Assembly: GCF_000429265.1 (NCBI RefSeq)
Contig: NZ_AUBN01000013.1
Location: forward strand, 62,001 to 126,000
DNA from: Actinomyces gerencseriae DSM 6844
GTDB lineage: Bacteria; Actinomycetota; Actinomycetes; Actinomycetales; Actinomycetaceae
Length of the DNA: 64,000 bases
Reading direction: 5' to 3'
This document shows, piece after piece, positions 1-8,807 of the stretch. How positions within the stretch are numbered: position 1 is the first letter of the stretch; each line of letters opens with the position of its first letter. A program made the position numbers and the translations under genes. The notes under the pieces are model-generated. The model saw only the letters and a list, made by a program, of their open reading frames with translations, did no database searches and was not told where the DNA came from.

Positions 1-90
1 GTACCCGCGTCGGCACCGTCGGGGCCTGGCGTGCCCGCGTCGGCGCCGTCGGGGCCTGGCGTGCCCGCGTCGGCACCGTCGGGCCCGAGT
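1..90 (+). repeat. 30-bp in-frame tandem repeat (3 copies)
   Basis: Three consecutive 30-bp units (1-30, 31-60, 61-90) differ at only a few positions and encode a decapeptide each; more copies may lie outside the window. The unit is a multiple of three, so copy-number change would keep the frame. Confidence 0.8.
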
Positions 91-621
91 TCGGATGCGG
101 GGCCCGCGACTCTCGCCTCGGCCTACCCGGTTCCGACGGCCCCCCAGCAGCCCTCGGCGCCTGCGATGGCGGTTCCGGCGGCCGGGGGTACGGCCCCGGC
201 GGGGGCGGGCGTCGCCGATTCGTCCGGTGGCGGAGCCGCCTACCCGGCGTCGCCGGCGGCGGGGGGCGCGCCTCACGACTACGCTCCCGGGGCGGTCGGC
301 TCGGAGGCCTTCGGCCCCGGATCGCCCATCTCCGCGCCCCAGGCCCCCGGGCTCCCCACCGTGGCATCGGCGCCGGCGGCTTCGGAGTCGCGGCAGGCCG
401 CGCCCGGGGACTCATTCGGCGCCTGGATGCTGGCGGTCTTCCTCTCCGCGCTGCCCCTGATCGGCTTCATCTACCTCTGCGTCGTGTCCTTCGGCGGATC
501 GGCATCGGCCTCGCGCCGCAACTGGGCGCGTGCCGTCCTCGTCTGGCAGGTGATCCTCGTCGTGGTGTCCGCGATCTCCTTCATCATCGGAGGCTCCGCG
601 CTGCTGCGGATGCTCCCGTAG
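1..621 (+). CDS. Pro/Ala-rich membrane protein, 5'-truncated by window edge
   Basis: The frame is open from base 1, so the true start lies upstream; the in-frame GTG codons inside the repeat (for example at 31) are probably internal valines. The N-terminal two thirds is Pro/Ala/Gly/Ser-rich and begins with three copies of VPASAPSGPG-type decapeptides. The C-terminal 70 residues hold two hydrophobic segments (around AWMLAVFLSALPLIGFIYL and VLVWQVILVVVSAISFIIGG) joined by a short basic loop, and the protein ends right after the second. This is the usual shape of small actinobacterial membrane proteins with a disordered cytoplasmic Pro-rich arm. No catalytic motif is visible and the function is unknown. 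Confidence 0.7.
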   Translation, partial: VPASAPSGPGVPASAPSGPGVPASAPSGPSSDAGPATLASAYPVPTAPQQPSAPAMAVPAAGGTAPAGAGVADSSGGGAAYPASPAAGGAPHDYAPGAVGSEAFGPGSPISAPQAPGLPTVASAPAASESRQAAPGDSFGAWMLAVFLSALPLIGFIYLCVVSFGGSASASRRNWARAVLVWQVILVVVSAISFIIGGSALLRMLP

Positions 622-652
622 CACCGGACCTGGATGAGCCCGTGCCGTAGAA

Positions 653-671
653 CCTCGAACGCCCTTCGAGG
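653..671 (+). terminator. Hairpin after the Pro/Ala-rich gene
   Basis: CCTCGAA (653-659) pairs perfectly with TTCGAGG (665-671) across a 5-nt loop, about 32 nt after the upstream stop codon. There is no T-run, so intrinsic termination is only a guess. Confidence 0.35.
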
Positions 672-841
672 CGGCTGCGGTTCGTGCCCGTACGAAGCAC
701 GCTCTGGCCGAGACCCGCAAGGCCCCGGGGTCGGGCGGGCCCGCGAGATATCAGTCGGGCCCGCGAGGGTCGGGCCGGGGGCGTGACCGCCGCCCGAGTA
801 CCATCGGCATACGGGTCGGGCCGGGACCCTCGCGCCGTCGA

Positions 842-1354
842 TCAGTGCGACGCGAGCAGGGCGAGGGCGCGGGCGTAGCGCGGCCCGATCTGCTCAGGAG
901 TGACGGCAACGCCGTCGTGCTCCCAGTCGAGCAGGTTCTCGATCCGGAAGGAGCGTGCGCACGTGGCGCACGCCAGGGGGACCGACGGGCGTCGAATCCG
1001 GGTCACCGTGTGGCCTGCCGGGCACCGTCCCAGCCACCGTCCCTCCACGCGCGGCGCCTCCGGGGCGATCAGGCGCCGTCCGGTCGAGCCTATGCGCTCG
1101 GCCTCGGCCCGCCATACGGCATCGTGCCCGTGACTGGCGCCGACGCGCGCGTGCGCGATCTCGTGGAGGATCGTCTCGCGGACCTCGGCCTCGTCGTACA
1201 GGCCCATGAGATGACGCGAGAGGGTGATCCGATGACGCGCGTGGTCGGTTTGCCCGGCCCGTCGCCGGGCGCGGTCCAGGCCCAGCTCCCAGTCCTCGAC
1301 GCCATGGGTCGCCATGAGGGCGCGGGCCAGGTCCAGGACATCGGGCAGGTGCAC
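842..1354 (-). CDS. SprT-like zinc metalloprotein
   Basis: A 170-residue protein with the SprT-type motif HEIAHARVGASHGHDAVW at about residues 64-81, which gives the HExxH zinc site and the downstream His. It is followed by a C-terminal CxxC (CATCARSF) that is half of a possible zinc ribbon; the partner Cys is in RCPAGH. The family covers putative metallopeptidases and DNA-associated proteases (SprT/Spartan-like), and the bacterial role is poorly defined. The start is GTG at 1354, just upstream of VLDLARALM, giving a normal family length. It stands alone on the minus strand between genes transcribed rightward. Confidence 0.8.
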   Translation of the reverse strand: MHLPDVLDLARALMATHGVEDWELGLDRARRRAGQTDHARHRITLSRHLMGLYDEAEVRETILHEIAHARVGASHGHDAVWRAEAERIGSTGRRLIAPEAPRVEGRWLGRCPAGHTVTRIRRPSVPLACATCARSFRIENLLDWEHDGVAVTPEQIGPRYARALALLASH

Positions 1355-1660
1355 GGCTCAGAGCGTAGCGTGCCGGCGGATCTTCGCACGCGCATATCCT
1401 CGTGCGGAACGGCGGAATCCGGGGGTCCGCGGTCTCGACCTCGGCGCATGTCCGCGCGCGGATGCGGCGACGTCGGCCGTCGGGGGACTCGCCCCGGGGG
1501 CGCGCTCGCGATAACGAGACGCACGCGGGAGGAGCGTCGTCGGGCGATGCGCCCCCGGGGCCGCGCTTCGTGGAATCCCGAGGTTGTCGGGTCCGCTCGG
1601 GTCGCGCGGACAGGGGGCCGCCGTGGCGAGGACTCGGTCCATCGCTCGGACTGTGGCAGC
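1355..1660. other. Intergenic region between divergent genes
   Basis: About 300 bp with no convincing gene, presumably holding promoters for the SprT-like and secreted protein genes. It contains a 13-bp inverted repeat, GCCCCGGGGGCGC near 1491 and its complement near 1549, about 45 bp apart. Long open frames here are high-GC shadows. Confidence 0.4.
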
Positions 1661-2692
1661 ATGGCGCCGATGCCTCACCGTTCCCCTCCCTCCTCTCAGC
1701 GCCGCTCGTCTCAGGGGCGGCGGGGCTCCGCCACGGCGCGGTCCGCGTCCGCGCGCCGGGGCCGCTCGACGGGTGCGTCCAGTGCCGGGGGACGCACCCG
1801 GCGTCGTCGCGCGCCCCGCCGCAGCCCGTTGGCGCGTCTGCTGAGATCCCCACTGGGATTCTTCCTGGGCGCGTTCGCGCTCACCGTCGTCGTGGGGCTG
1901 TTCGCGGCCGGATTCATCGACCCCGCCCCGCTGCGGAACTCCGCGACAGTCATCAACCAGTCCAGTCCGACCCCCGTCAGCACCGACATGACCGGTTTCG
2001 ACGCGGCGCGCATCATCGACGACGACGTCTTCTACGACTCGACCACCATGACGACCCGCGACATCACCACCTTCATCGAACGGGTCAACGAGGGCTGTCA
2101 GACCGGTAGCGACGGTACGCGCTGCCTGGCGGAGGCCACCTTCGACACCGAGGACCGCGAGGCGACCACGGCCTGTCCCGGCGGCTATCGGGGCGCGTCC
2201 GCCGAGAGTGCCGCGCAGGTCGTCTCCAAGGTGGCGACGGCGTGCGACATCAACCCGCAGGTGCTGCTGGTGCTGATCCAGAAGGAGCAGGGGCTGCTCA
2301 CCGCCTCGGGCGATTCCTTGACCGCTCGCGACTACGAGGCCGCCGCCGGCTACGACTGCCCCGATCACGAGCGGTGCAATCCGCAGTTCGCGGGCTTCTT
2401 CGCGCAGCTCTACGGGGCCGCCACGCAGTTCCAGGACTATCGCTTGGCTCCTGAGGCCTATCAGGTCGTCGCGGGCGTCCCGGTGCAGTTGGCCTATTCC
2501 CCGGATACCGCATGCGGCACTGGCGAGTTGACGGCGGCCAACCAGGCGACCGCGGGTCTGTACAACTACACCCCCTACCAGCCCAATGCCACCGCGGCCT
2601 ACGGCGGCAACGACTGCACCAGCTGGGGCAACTGGAACTTCTACGGATACTTCCGCGCCTTCTTCGGGGACCCGACGCCGTCCACCGACTGA
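1661..2692 (+). CDS. Membrane-anchored secreted protein, lytic-enzyme-like
   Basis: About 343 residues. A very basic Ser/Arg N-terminus of about 60 residues precedes one membrane segment (FFLGAFALTVVVGLFAAGFI), so the rest should lie outside the cell. The extracytoplasmic part has ACDINPQVLLVLIQKEQGLL, resembling the helix with catalytic Glu region of lysozyme-like or transglycosylase folds. The C-terminal block has YNYTPYQPN and NWNFYGYFRAFFG, found in actinobacterial secreted wall-associated proteins. Several Cys residues are spaced as disulfides. ATG at 1661 or 1670 fits, since upstream frame is Arg-rich shadow. Peptidoglycan cleavage is inferred from fold resemblance only. Confidence 0.65.
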   Translation: MAPMPHRSPPSSQRRSSQGRRGSATARSASARRGRSTGASSAGGRTRRRRAPRRSPLARLLRSPLGFFLGAFALTVVVGLFAAGFIDPAPLRNSATVINQSSPTPVSTDMTGFDAARIIDDDVFYDSTTMTTRDITTFIERVNEGCQTGSDGTRCLAEATFDTEDREATTACPGGYRGASAESAAQVVSKVATACDINPQVLLVLIQKEQGLLTASGDSLTARDYEAAAGYDCPDHERCNPQFAGFFAQLYGAATQFQDYRLAPEAYQVVAGVPVQLAYSPDTACGTGELTAANQATAGLYNYTPYQPNATAAYGGNDCTSWGNWNFYGYFRAFFGDPTPSTD

Positions 2693-2719
2693 GTCATCAG
2701 GAGGGCGCGCGGCTTTCGC

Positions 2720-2851
2720 CGGTCTCGGTGCGGGACTGAACCGATCTCGGCGCGGAACCGGACCGATCTCGGCGCGGAACCGGACCGATCTCGGTGCGGG
2801 ACTGAACCGATCTCGGTGCGGAACCGGACCGATCTCGGCGCGGAACCGAGG
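2720..2851 (+). repeat. 22-bp tandem repeats, locus 1
   Basis: Units start at 2742, 2764, 2786, 2808 and 2830, exactly 22 bp apart, with a degenerate one at 2720. Each unit contains CCGATCTCGG (4-bp inverted arms) followed by CGGAACCG or a variant. The array ends about 64 nt before the cardiolipin synthase start. The same element recurs at five other places in the window. Confidence 0.9.
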
Positions 2852-2914
2852 AGAACCGGTCGCCCCCGGCGCTTGGTGGGCGGCTCCGCGCACTCCGCGT
2901 GCGAGGATGCGGTC

Positions 2915-4441
2915 ATGGAGTGGCAGTCGGTTCTGACGACGACCTGGGTCGTCGTCGAGTACGCGATCAAGGTCATCGCGCTCGGCACCGTCCCGGAGAA
3001 CCGACGCCCCTCGTCATCGACGGCGTGGCTGCTGCTCATCTTCCTGCTGCCGCTCGTGGGCCTGCCGCTCTACATCTTCCTGGGCAGCCCGTGGATCCGC
3101 GGCAAGCGCCGCGAGCAGCAGATGGCCGTCAACGAGATCGCCCTGGAGTCCACCAGGGACGTGCCCTACGCGCCCGACGGCACCAGGCGCTCACCGCACC
3201 TGGACTCGGTCCTGCGGATGAACCGCGCCCTGACGGGGCTGCCGTGCGTGACCGGCGAGGTCATCGCCCTGCACGGCGAGGCGACGGCCACCTACGCCGA
3301 GATGGCCCGCGCCATCGACACCGCTGCGCATCACGTTCACGTCGAGTTCTACATCCAGTCCTGGGACCCGGTCACCGACGTCTTCTACTCCGCGTTGGAG
3401 CGGGCCGCCGCCCGCGGTGTGACCGTGCGCCTCCTGGTGGATCATCTCGGGTCGCGCAAGTATCCCGGCTGGCGGAGGCTGGGCGACCGCTTCACCGCCG
3501 CGGGCATCCAGTGGCGGCTCATGATGCCGCTGCTGCCGCACAAGCGGCGCTTCCGCCGTCCCGACCTGCGCAACCACCGCAAGCTCCTCGTCATCGACGG
3601 CGAGCGCGCCTTCATCGGCTCCCACAACATCATCGACCCGTCCTACCGGCTGCGCTCCAATATCCGGGCCGGACGCACGTGGGCGGACCTGAGCGCGGAG
3701 GTCACCGGGGATATCGTCGTCGAGGCCGAGGCGGTCTTCGGCATGGACTGGTATTTCGAGTCCGGGGAGGTGCTCGACGTCGAGGACATCCTGCCGCAGG
3801 GCGGAGGGGCCGACTCGATATCGCAGGTGCTGAGGCAGGCGGCGCCCGTCGGCACCCCGGCGCCTCGGCCGGGGCGGCCCAGCGCCGTCGTCAACGCCAT
3901 GCAGCTCGTGCCCTCGGGGCCCGGCTACCCCACCGAGCCGAACCTGCGGATGGTCCTGTCCCTCATTGAGAACGCCACCAAGCGGGTGTCCATCACGAGT
4001 CCCTACTTCGTGCCCGATGAGGCGCTTCTTGCGGCGATGACGACAGCGGCCTATCGCGGCATCGAGGTCGAGCTCTTCGTGGGCCTGGAATCCGACCACC
4101 TCATCGTCAACCATGCGCAGCGCTCCTACTACCAGGCCCTGCTCGCCTCCGGGGTGCGGATCTACCGGTACCCGGCGCCGACCGTGCTGCACGCCAAGTA
4201 CATGACGGTCGACGACGAGATCGCCGTCATCGGCAGCGCGAACATGGATTTCCGCTCCTTCGCGCTGAACTACGAGGTCATGCTGCTCGCCTTCGGCGGC
4301 GATCTCGACGACATGCTGCGCGCCAACGACGCCTACTACCGCACCGCCTCCTCCGAGCTGACCGCCGAGAAGTGGGCGACCGAGCCCTGGTGGCGCTGCT
4401 ACATCGACAACGTCTGTCGACTGCTGTCCGCCGTCCTGTGA
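2915..4441 (+). CDS. cls: Cardiolipin synthase (PLD superfamily)
   Basis: A 508-residue membrane phospholipid synthase. Two N-terminal hydrophobic segments (within residues 1-60) are followed by two HKD motifs: NHRKLLVIDGERAFIGSHN at about residue 220 and HAKYMTVDDEIAVIGSANMD at about 425. These two catalytic His/Lys/Asp sets are diagnostic of bacterial cardiolipin synthases, which join two phosphatidylglycerols and release glycerol. The length matches the family. ATG at 2915 is preceded by GAGG and the 22-bp repeat array, so the longer upstream frame through the repeats is not coding. A serpin gene converges from the other side. Confidence 0.93.
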   Translation: MEWQSVLTTTWVVVEYAIKVIALGTVPENRRPSSSTAWLLLIFLLPLVGLPLYIFLGSPWIRGKRREQQMAVNEIALESTRDVPYAPDGTRRSPHLDSVLRMNRALTGLPCVTGEVIALHGEATATYAEMARAIDTAAHHVHVEFYIQSWDPVTDVFYSALERAAARGVTVRLLVDHLGSRKYPGWRRLGDRFTAAGIQWRLMMPLLPHKRRFRRPDLRNHRKLLVIDGERAFIGSHNIIDPSYRLRSNIRAGRTWADLSAEVTGDIVVEAEAVFGMDWYFESGEVLDVEDILPQGGGADSISQVLRQAAPVGTPAPRPGRPSAVVNAMQLVPSGPGYPTEPNLRMVLSLIENATKRVSITSPYFVPDEALLAAMTTAAYRGIEVELFVGLESDHLIVNHAQRSYYQALLASGVRIYRYPAPTVLHAKYMTVDDEIAVIGSANMDFRSFALNYEVMLLAFGGDLDDMLRANDAYYRTASSELTAEKWATEPWWRCYIDNVCRLLSAVL

Positions 4442-4510
4442 GACCGGGCTCGGACCGGCCCGGCGCAGCGCGGCTCGGCCGCGGCCGACCCGGAGGCGGG
4501 GGGCGGGCCG

Positions 4511-5827
4511 TCAGGACGGGTTGTTGATGGCCTCCTCGAACAGCGCAACGCCGGTGGACAGGTCCCGCAGCCGCATGACGTAGGGGTGGTTGATGCGGAA
4601 GTCCGTGGTGGGACCGGGATTCGGCGCGGTCACCCCATCGCCGTGCTTGGAGACGGCGGCGGCGACGGTACCGTCCTCGCGCACGATGAGCCGGACCTGC
4701 TGCTGGTAGGCGATCGTCTCGAACACCGGGTTGACGCGTCCCATCGGACGGATGTCGGCGCCCAGGGAGTCCAGGACCGGGAGGATGTCGACCCCGTCCG
4801 CCGGGGTCGACAGGTCGATGCGCGGCATCGACAGGTTCACCTGGGGAAAGATCCCCTCGGCCTCCGCCTCGTCGAGCAGGGTGCTGGCCGCGGCCCACGT
4901 GCCGGCCGGCAGCTCTTCCGGGAGCGAGCCCTTCTGCGGCAGAACGAGGTCCAGGATGAAGCTTCCGGAGTAGGGCACGCGCAGGACCTTCCAGGTCACC
5001 GAGTCGGTGCGCCCCTCCGTGCATGCCATCGCGCTCGTCTGCGTCATCATCTGGACGCGGGTGACCCCGCCGTCCGCACGGGTGAAGTCCGCCTCATCGC
5101 TGTTCTTCTCGTCGAAGAGCTTCTTCCACTGCGCGGCGAAGAGCACGACGTTCTGCAGCGCGACCTGGGTCCTGTCGGCCTTGAGCGCCGAGGACTCGAT
5201 GAGACCCGCCGTGTTCCGGTCGACCCACGCATCCAGCGCGTCCTGGGCCTGATCGGCATCGACGCGTCGCAGATCCGCGGAGAACCAGTGGCGGACGCCG
5301 TCGATGAAGCCCTGGTTGATCTCGGACCGACCGTTGCGATCGATGATGACCATCTGGTCGGCGAGGTGCAGGAGAGGGTTCTTGGGGGCCTTGTCCTCCG
5401 GGTCGAAGCGGGAGACGTCGCCGTCGTGGGCGAGCAGAGCCGTCTGGATCGCGGACCAGGTCGTGTTGCGGGCCTCCTCGTCCGCGGCCCCGAGGAGCCT
5501 GTTGAGCCCCTGGGATGCCGGGTCCGTGGCGCCGAGCGACGCCGTCGCCAGGTTGAGGGCGAGGGAGGCCGGGCTCGCTAGGGCATTGGCGTGCGATCCG
5601 TCGGCCAGCTGGGCCGATAGGAGCGCTGCCCCCAAGGCATTGCAGGCATCGACGGCGGCCTTCGGGTCGGGCGCCTCCGCCAGGGGCACCTCGGTGCGGG
5701 TCTGCTCACTCGACAGCACGGTCCCGCCGATATCGTGCTTCTCCCAGAGCTGGCCGCAGCCGGAGAGGGCGCCCGCGGCGACGGCGGACAGCAGCAGCAT
5801 GGCGCGGCGGCTCGGAGCGGTTCCCAC
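4511..5827 (-). CDS. Serpin family lipoprotein
   Basis: About 438 residues. The N-terminus has a short Arg patch, a hydrophobic stretch and the lipobox LSGC, so the mature protein should be a membrane-tethered lipoprotein. The rest matches the serpin fold: early helices, a hinge-like VREDGTVAAAVSKHGDGV before the reactive loop, and the C-terminal signature FRINHPYVMRL followed by LFEEAINNP. Serpins trap serine or cysteine proteases, so a role in protecting the surface from host or rival proteases is plausible. GTG 5827 gives a proper signal peptide; ATG 5800 is the alternative. It runs convergent to cls and divergent from the GT4 gene. Confidence 0.85.
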   Translation of the reverse strand: MGTAPSRRAMLLLSAVAAGALSGCGQLWEKHDIGGTVLSSEQTRTEVPLAEAPDPKAAVDACNALGAALLSAQLADGSHANALASPASLALNLATASLGATDPASQGLNRLLGAADEEARNTTWSAIQTALLAHDGDVSRFDPEDKAPKNPLLHLADQMVIIDRNGRSEINQGFIDGVRHWFSADLRRVDADQAQDALDAWVDRNTAGLIESSALKADRTQVALQNVVLFAAQWKKLFDEKNSDEADFTRADGGVTRVQMMTQTSAMACTEGRTDSVTWKVLRVPYSGSFILDLVLPQKGSLPEELPAGTWAAASTLLDEAEAEGIFPQVNLSMPRIDLSTPADGVDILPVLDSLGADIRPMGRVNPVFETIAYQQQVRLIVREDGTVAAAVSKHGDGVTAPNPGPTTDFRINHPYVMRLRDLSTGVALFEEAINNPS

Positions 5828-6020
5828 GCGCGCCGTCCACGTGGATCGGCGGCGGGTGCGGGTCGGAGGCGGCGGTCGGCGGTGCTCATGGATGAAACCT
5901 GCGCTTGTCGGACGGCCCGGGCAAGGGGAGGAGTCCCCGGGGAGAACGGTACTCACGAGCGCCCGGGGTCGCCTTCGCCAGTCGTTCCGACATGCCGGAT
6001 CGGAGGAGGCGCCGTCGGAC

Positions 6021-6108
6021 CGATCTCGGTGCGGAACCGGACCGATCTCGGCGCGGAACCGGACCGATCTCGGTGCGGAACCGGACCGATCTCGGCGAAG
6101 GGGAGGAG
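6021..6108 (+). repeat. 22-bp tandem repeats, locus 2
   Basis: Four units start at 6021, 6043, 6065 and 6087 with exact 22-bp spacing and the same CCGATCTCGG / CGGAACCG pattern as locus 1. It lies between the divergent serpin and glycosyltransferase genes and ends about 42 nt before the glycosyltransferase start. Confidence 0.9.
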
Positions 6109-6149
6109 GGGCGCCTGCCGCCCGGAACCGCTCGGCTAATGTTGGGGCC

Positions 6150-7319
6150 ATGGTTCCCGAGAACGCCGATCGCGTCGCGAGCGCAGGCGATGCCGCCGAG
6201 CGCCTACCGCTGGAGCGGGTTGTCTTCCTCATGAACGACATGCATCGTCCCAACGGCATCGTCAGCGCCACCGATCTGCTCGCCACCGAGATGAGGGCGC
6301 GCGGCCTTCCCGTCGACATCTGGTGCTTCGGCGCCTGCGATCCCGACCTGCGCGAGCGCCACCACGTCATCGACGTCGTGCCCGGCCGCCGCCTGACCAC
6401 CAAGATGCCCGGTTTCGCCCGTTCCAAGGCGTTCCTCAAGCCGCTGCGCCGTGTCATAACCCTGGGCTGGTGGCCCTGGGCGGTGGCCCGCCTGCGCCGC
6501 CTGGCGGGCCGTTGGGAGAAGGGGACCCTCGTCATCGGCGCCGGCCTGGAATCGGTGCGGCTGCTCGATCAGGCCGGCGTCCGTCCCGCTCGCCTCGTCT
6601 CCCAGGTCCACACCGATGTGCCGGCCCTCACCGAGACTCAGCGCGCTCTGGTGCGGGGGGCCGCGACCGTCTCGGCCGCCGTGACCGCCCTGACCCCCGA
6701 GGGCGCGGAGGAGCTGCGCTCCTGGGGCGCGAACGCGGTCCCCATGGTCAATCCGTGCCCCGATCCGGGGGACACCGCCGATCCGGCGTCCTCCCGCACC
6801 GTCGTCTTCATCGGGCGCCTGTCGGAGGGAAAGCAGGTCGATCACCTCATCCGCGCCTTCGACGTCGCCGCCCGGTCCGGCTGGCGTCTGCGGATCTACG
6901 GCTCCGGGCCCCGGGAGGCGGACCTGCGGGGCCTGGCGGCGAGCGCCGACGGCGACGTCGAGCTGTGCGGATCCGTCGATGACGTCGGGCCGGTCCTGGC
7001 GGATGCGGCGATCCACGCGCTGTCGTCGCGCTTCGAGGGGCTGAGCATGTGCATCCTGGAGGCGAATGCCGTCGGCGTGCCCTCGGTGATCTACGACTGC
7101 TCGCCCGGGGTGCGCCTGGCCGGCGGACCGGCCGCGTCGCTCGTGCCCAACGGCGATGTTGAGGCCTTCACGGCCGCTCTGGTCGACCTCATGGACGACG
7201 ATGCCGCACGCGCGGACGCCGGTCGGCGCGCCCGTGAGTACGGCCGGCGCTTCAGCGCCCCCGCCGTCGTCGATCAGTGGCTCGCCCTGTGGGACGAGCT
7301 CGCCGCGCGACCGGTGTGA
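6150..7319 (+). CDS. GT4-family glycosyltransferase
   Basis: A 389-residue GT-B fold enzyme. The C-terminal nucleotide-sugar domain shows VVFIGRLSEGKQVDHLIRAF and, further on, SRFEGLSMCILEANAVGVPSV, the E-x7-E region of family GT4. The N-terminal half has the acceptor-domain pattern NDMHRPNGIVSATDLLATEM. It transfers a sugar to an unknown acceptor, probably a wall glycopolymer or lipid at the cytoplasmic membrane face. ATG at 6150 begins right after the repeat array. The adjacent downstream gene is unrelated, so no sugar pathway can be deduced. Confidence 0.85.
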   Translation: MVPENADRVASAGDAAERLPLERVVFLMNDMHRPNGIVSATDLLATEMRARGLPVDIWCFGACDPDLRERHHVIDVVPGRRLTTKMPGFARSKAFLKPLRRVITLGWWPWAVARLRRLAGRWEKGTLVIGAGLESVRLLDQAGVRPARLVSQVHTDVPALTETQRALVRGAATVSAAVTALTPEGAEELRSWGANAVPMVNPCPDPGDTADPASSRTVVFIGRLSEGKQVDHLIRAFDVAARSGWRLRIYGSGPREADLRGLAASADGDVELCGSVDDVGPVLADAAIHALSSRFEGLSMCILEANAVGVPSVIYDCSPGVRLAGGPAASLVPNGDVEAFTAALVDLMDDDAARADAGRRAREYGRRFSAPAVVDQWLALWDELAARPV

Positions 7320-7407
7320 TCTTGCGGTGTGACTCTTCCAGGACCAGTGGGTGGACGCGCCGGGGCGGGGTCTTGGTCTGCGCCGCATGCGCTGCCACCA
7401 TGGCACC

Positions 7408-8757
7408 ATGGCACGGCGTTGGCAGATCATCTCCGTTGAGCTCCTCTCCGGGAGGGGGCAGATCCTCGTGCCCCCTCCCGGCCGGGACCTCATCGTGCCG
7501 CCATCGACCACCTTCGAGCAGCTCGGCGTGGCGATCGACCTCGCCCTGGCCCGCTGGGATCTGGGACACCTGCGCGACTTCACGCTCGCCGACGGCACCC
7601 GCATCATCGACGACGCCACCGACCTCGAGCTGGGTCTCGGGGGGTTCAGCGGCGGGGCGCTCATCGACAGGGTTCTGCGCCACAATGCCAGGGTCAAGGA
7701 CCATGTCGATGTCGGCGAGGTGTTCCGGTACGTCTTCGACTTCGGGGACGACTGGACCTGCCGGTGCACCGTGACCAGGCTCGGGGACCCCGAGAAGGAG
7801 GTCGGCGTCGTCGTGCAGGAGCCCACCGCGATCTGGGGCTGGGGCGTCCTGCCCGACCAGTACGGGCGCATGCGGCACGACGACGAGGACTTCCTCGGCG
7901 ACGACCCGGCGCTGACGGCCAAGCAGGCGCGCGCCGAGGAGAACGAGGTGAACGCCTTCCTGATGACCTTCGGCCAGGTCGAGCCCGAGCGCCTCGACCT
8001 GCGGGCGGTCCGCGTCGCCCGGGCGTCGGACGACGCCGCCGCGCTGATCGCCGCGCTGACCGGTGTCAACGCCGACCATGCGCTCCAGCAGATCGGGCAG
8101 GCCCTCCTCGAGGTCTGGGACGGGATTCACGGGCCCGGGCGCCCGCGCGGGAGCAGAGCCGTGAGGGGGGAGCTCGCCTCGGTCATGGCGACCCTGAGCA
8201 GCCGGCTCCGCTGGCGCGACGAGGACGGCGACGCGATTCTCAGCGCCGAGCTCCTCGCCCGGATCCAGGGGCATGACCCGGTCGGACGGCCGCTGCCGGT
8301 CGATCTTGAGGAGCTCGCCGACACCATGGCCTCCTACGGCGACGTCAACGGCGGGTACCTCGACCTGGACACCGGTCAGGTCCTGCTCGCCGCCATGGTC
8401 TCGGCGCGCGGGATCAACCTCGACAAGGGGGACGATGAGTTCGGCATCGAGCCCGGACGCCGATGGGTGGTGGTCGATGACAGCGCGAAGGCGATCACGA
8501 CCGCGGACCGGCGCGGCTTCATCCGCCACCTGCAGAGCAGCGGGCGGCAGGACGAGCGCGCCGCCGCGAGCACGCTGTCGGCGGCGATGCAGGCGCAGCA
8601 CGCCCGCGGCTTCGACGATGCCATCGACGAGCTCGGTCTGGCCCCCGTGTGGGTCGGCTACCGGGACGACCGTCGCTGGGGCAGGGCCCGCGAGGCGCTC
8701 GCCGCGCACGGGGTGCGTCCCACTGCGAGGCGCTCCATCAACGAGATCGTGAGTTAG
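7408..8757 (+). CDS. pRiA4b ORF-3-like domain protein
   Basis: About 449 residues. The N-terminal 170 residues carry the features of the plasmid pRiA4b ORF-3-like family (also seen as passengers of IS1096): ARRWQIISVELL, then FRYVFDFGDDWTCRCTV, then WGWGVLPDQYGR. The function of that domain is unknown. The C-terminal 270 residues are mixed helical sequence; the part around NGGYLDLDTGQVLLAAMV resembles UPF0158-type proteins. ATG 7408 removes an upstream Arg/Gly stretch. It follows the GT4 gene by 88 bp and its product is probably cytoplasmic. No transposase is next to it. Confidence 0.7.
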   Translation: MARRWQIISVELLSGRGQILVPPPGRDLIVPPSTTFEQLGVAIDLALARWDLGHLRDFTLADGTRIIDDATDLELGLGGFSGGALIDRVLRHNARVKDHVDVGEVFRYVFDFGDDWTCRCTVTRLGDPEKEVGVVVQEPTAIWGWGVLPDQYGRMRHDDEDFLGDDPALTAKQARAEENEVNAFLMTFGQVEPERLDLRAVRVARASDDAAALIAALTGVNADHALQQIGQALLEVWDGIHGPGRPRGSRAVRGELASVMATLSSRLRWRDEDGDAILSAELLARIQGHDPVGRPLPVDLEELADTMASYGDVNGGYLDLDTGQVLLAAMVSARGINLDKGDDEFGIEPGRRWVVVDDSAKAITTADRRGFIRHLQSSGRQDERAAASTLSAAMQAQHARGFDDAIDELGLAPVWVGYRDDRRWGRAREALAAHGVRPTARRSINEIVS

Positions 8758-8807
8758 CACGGCGTGCGGACGGCCCGCATGCGGCTCGCAGGCGACCCGC
8801 ATGTGGC

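Noticed and set aside
2720-2851. 22-bp repeats as a CRISPR array
   Set aside because: Units are head-to-tail with no unique spacers, too short, and no cas gene is present.
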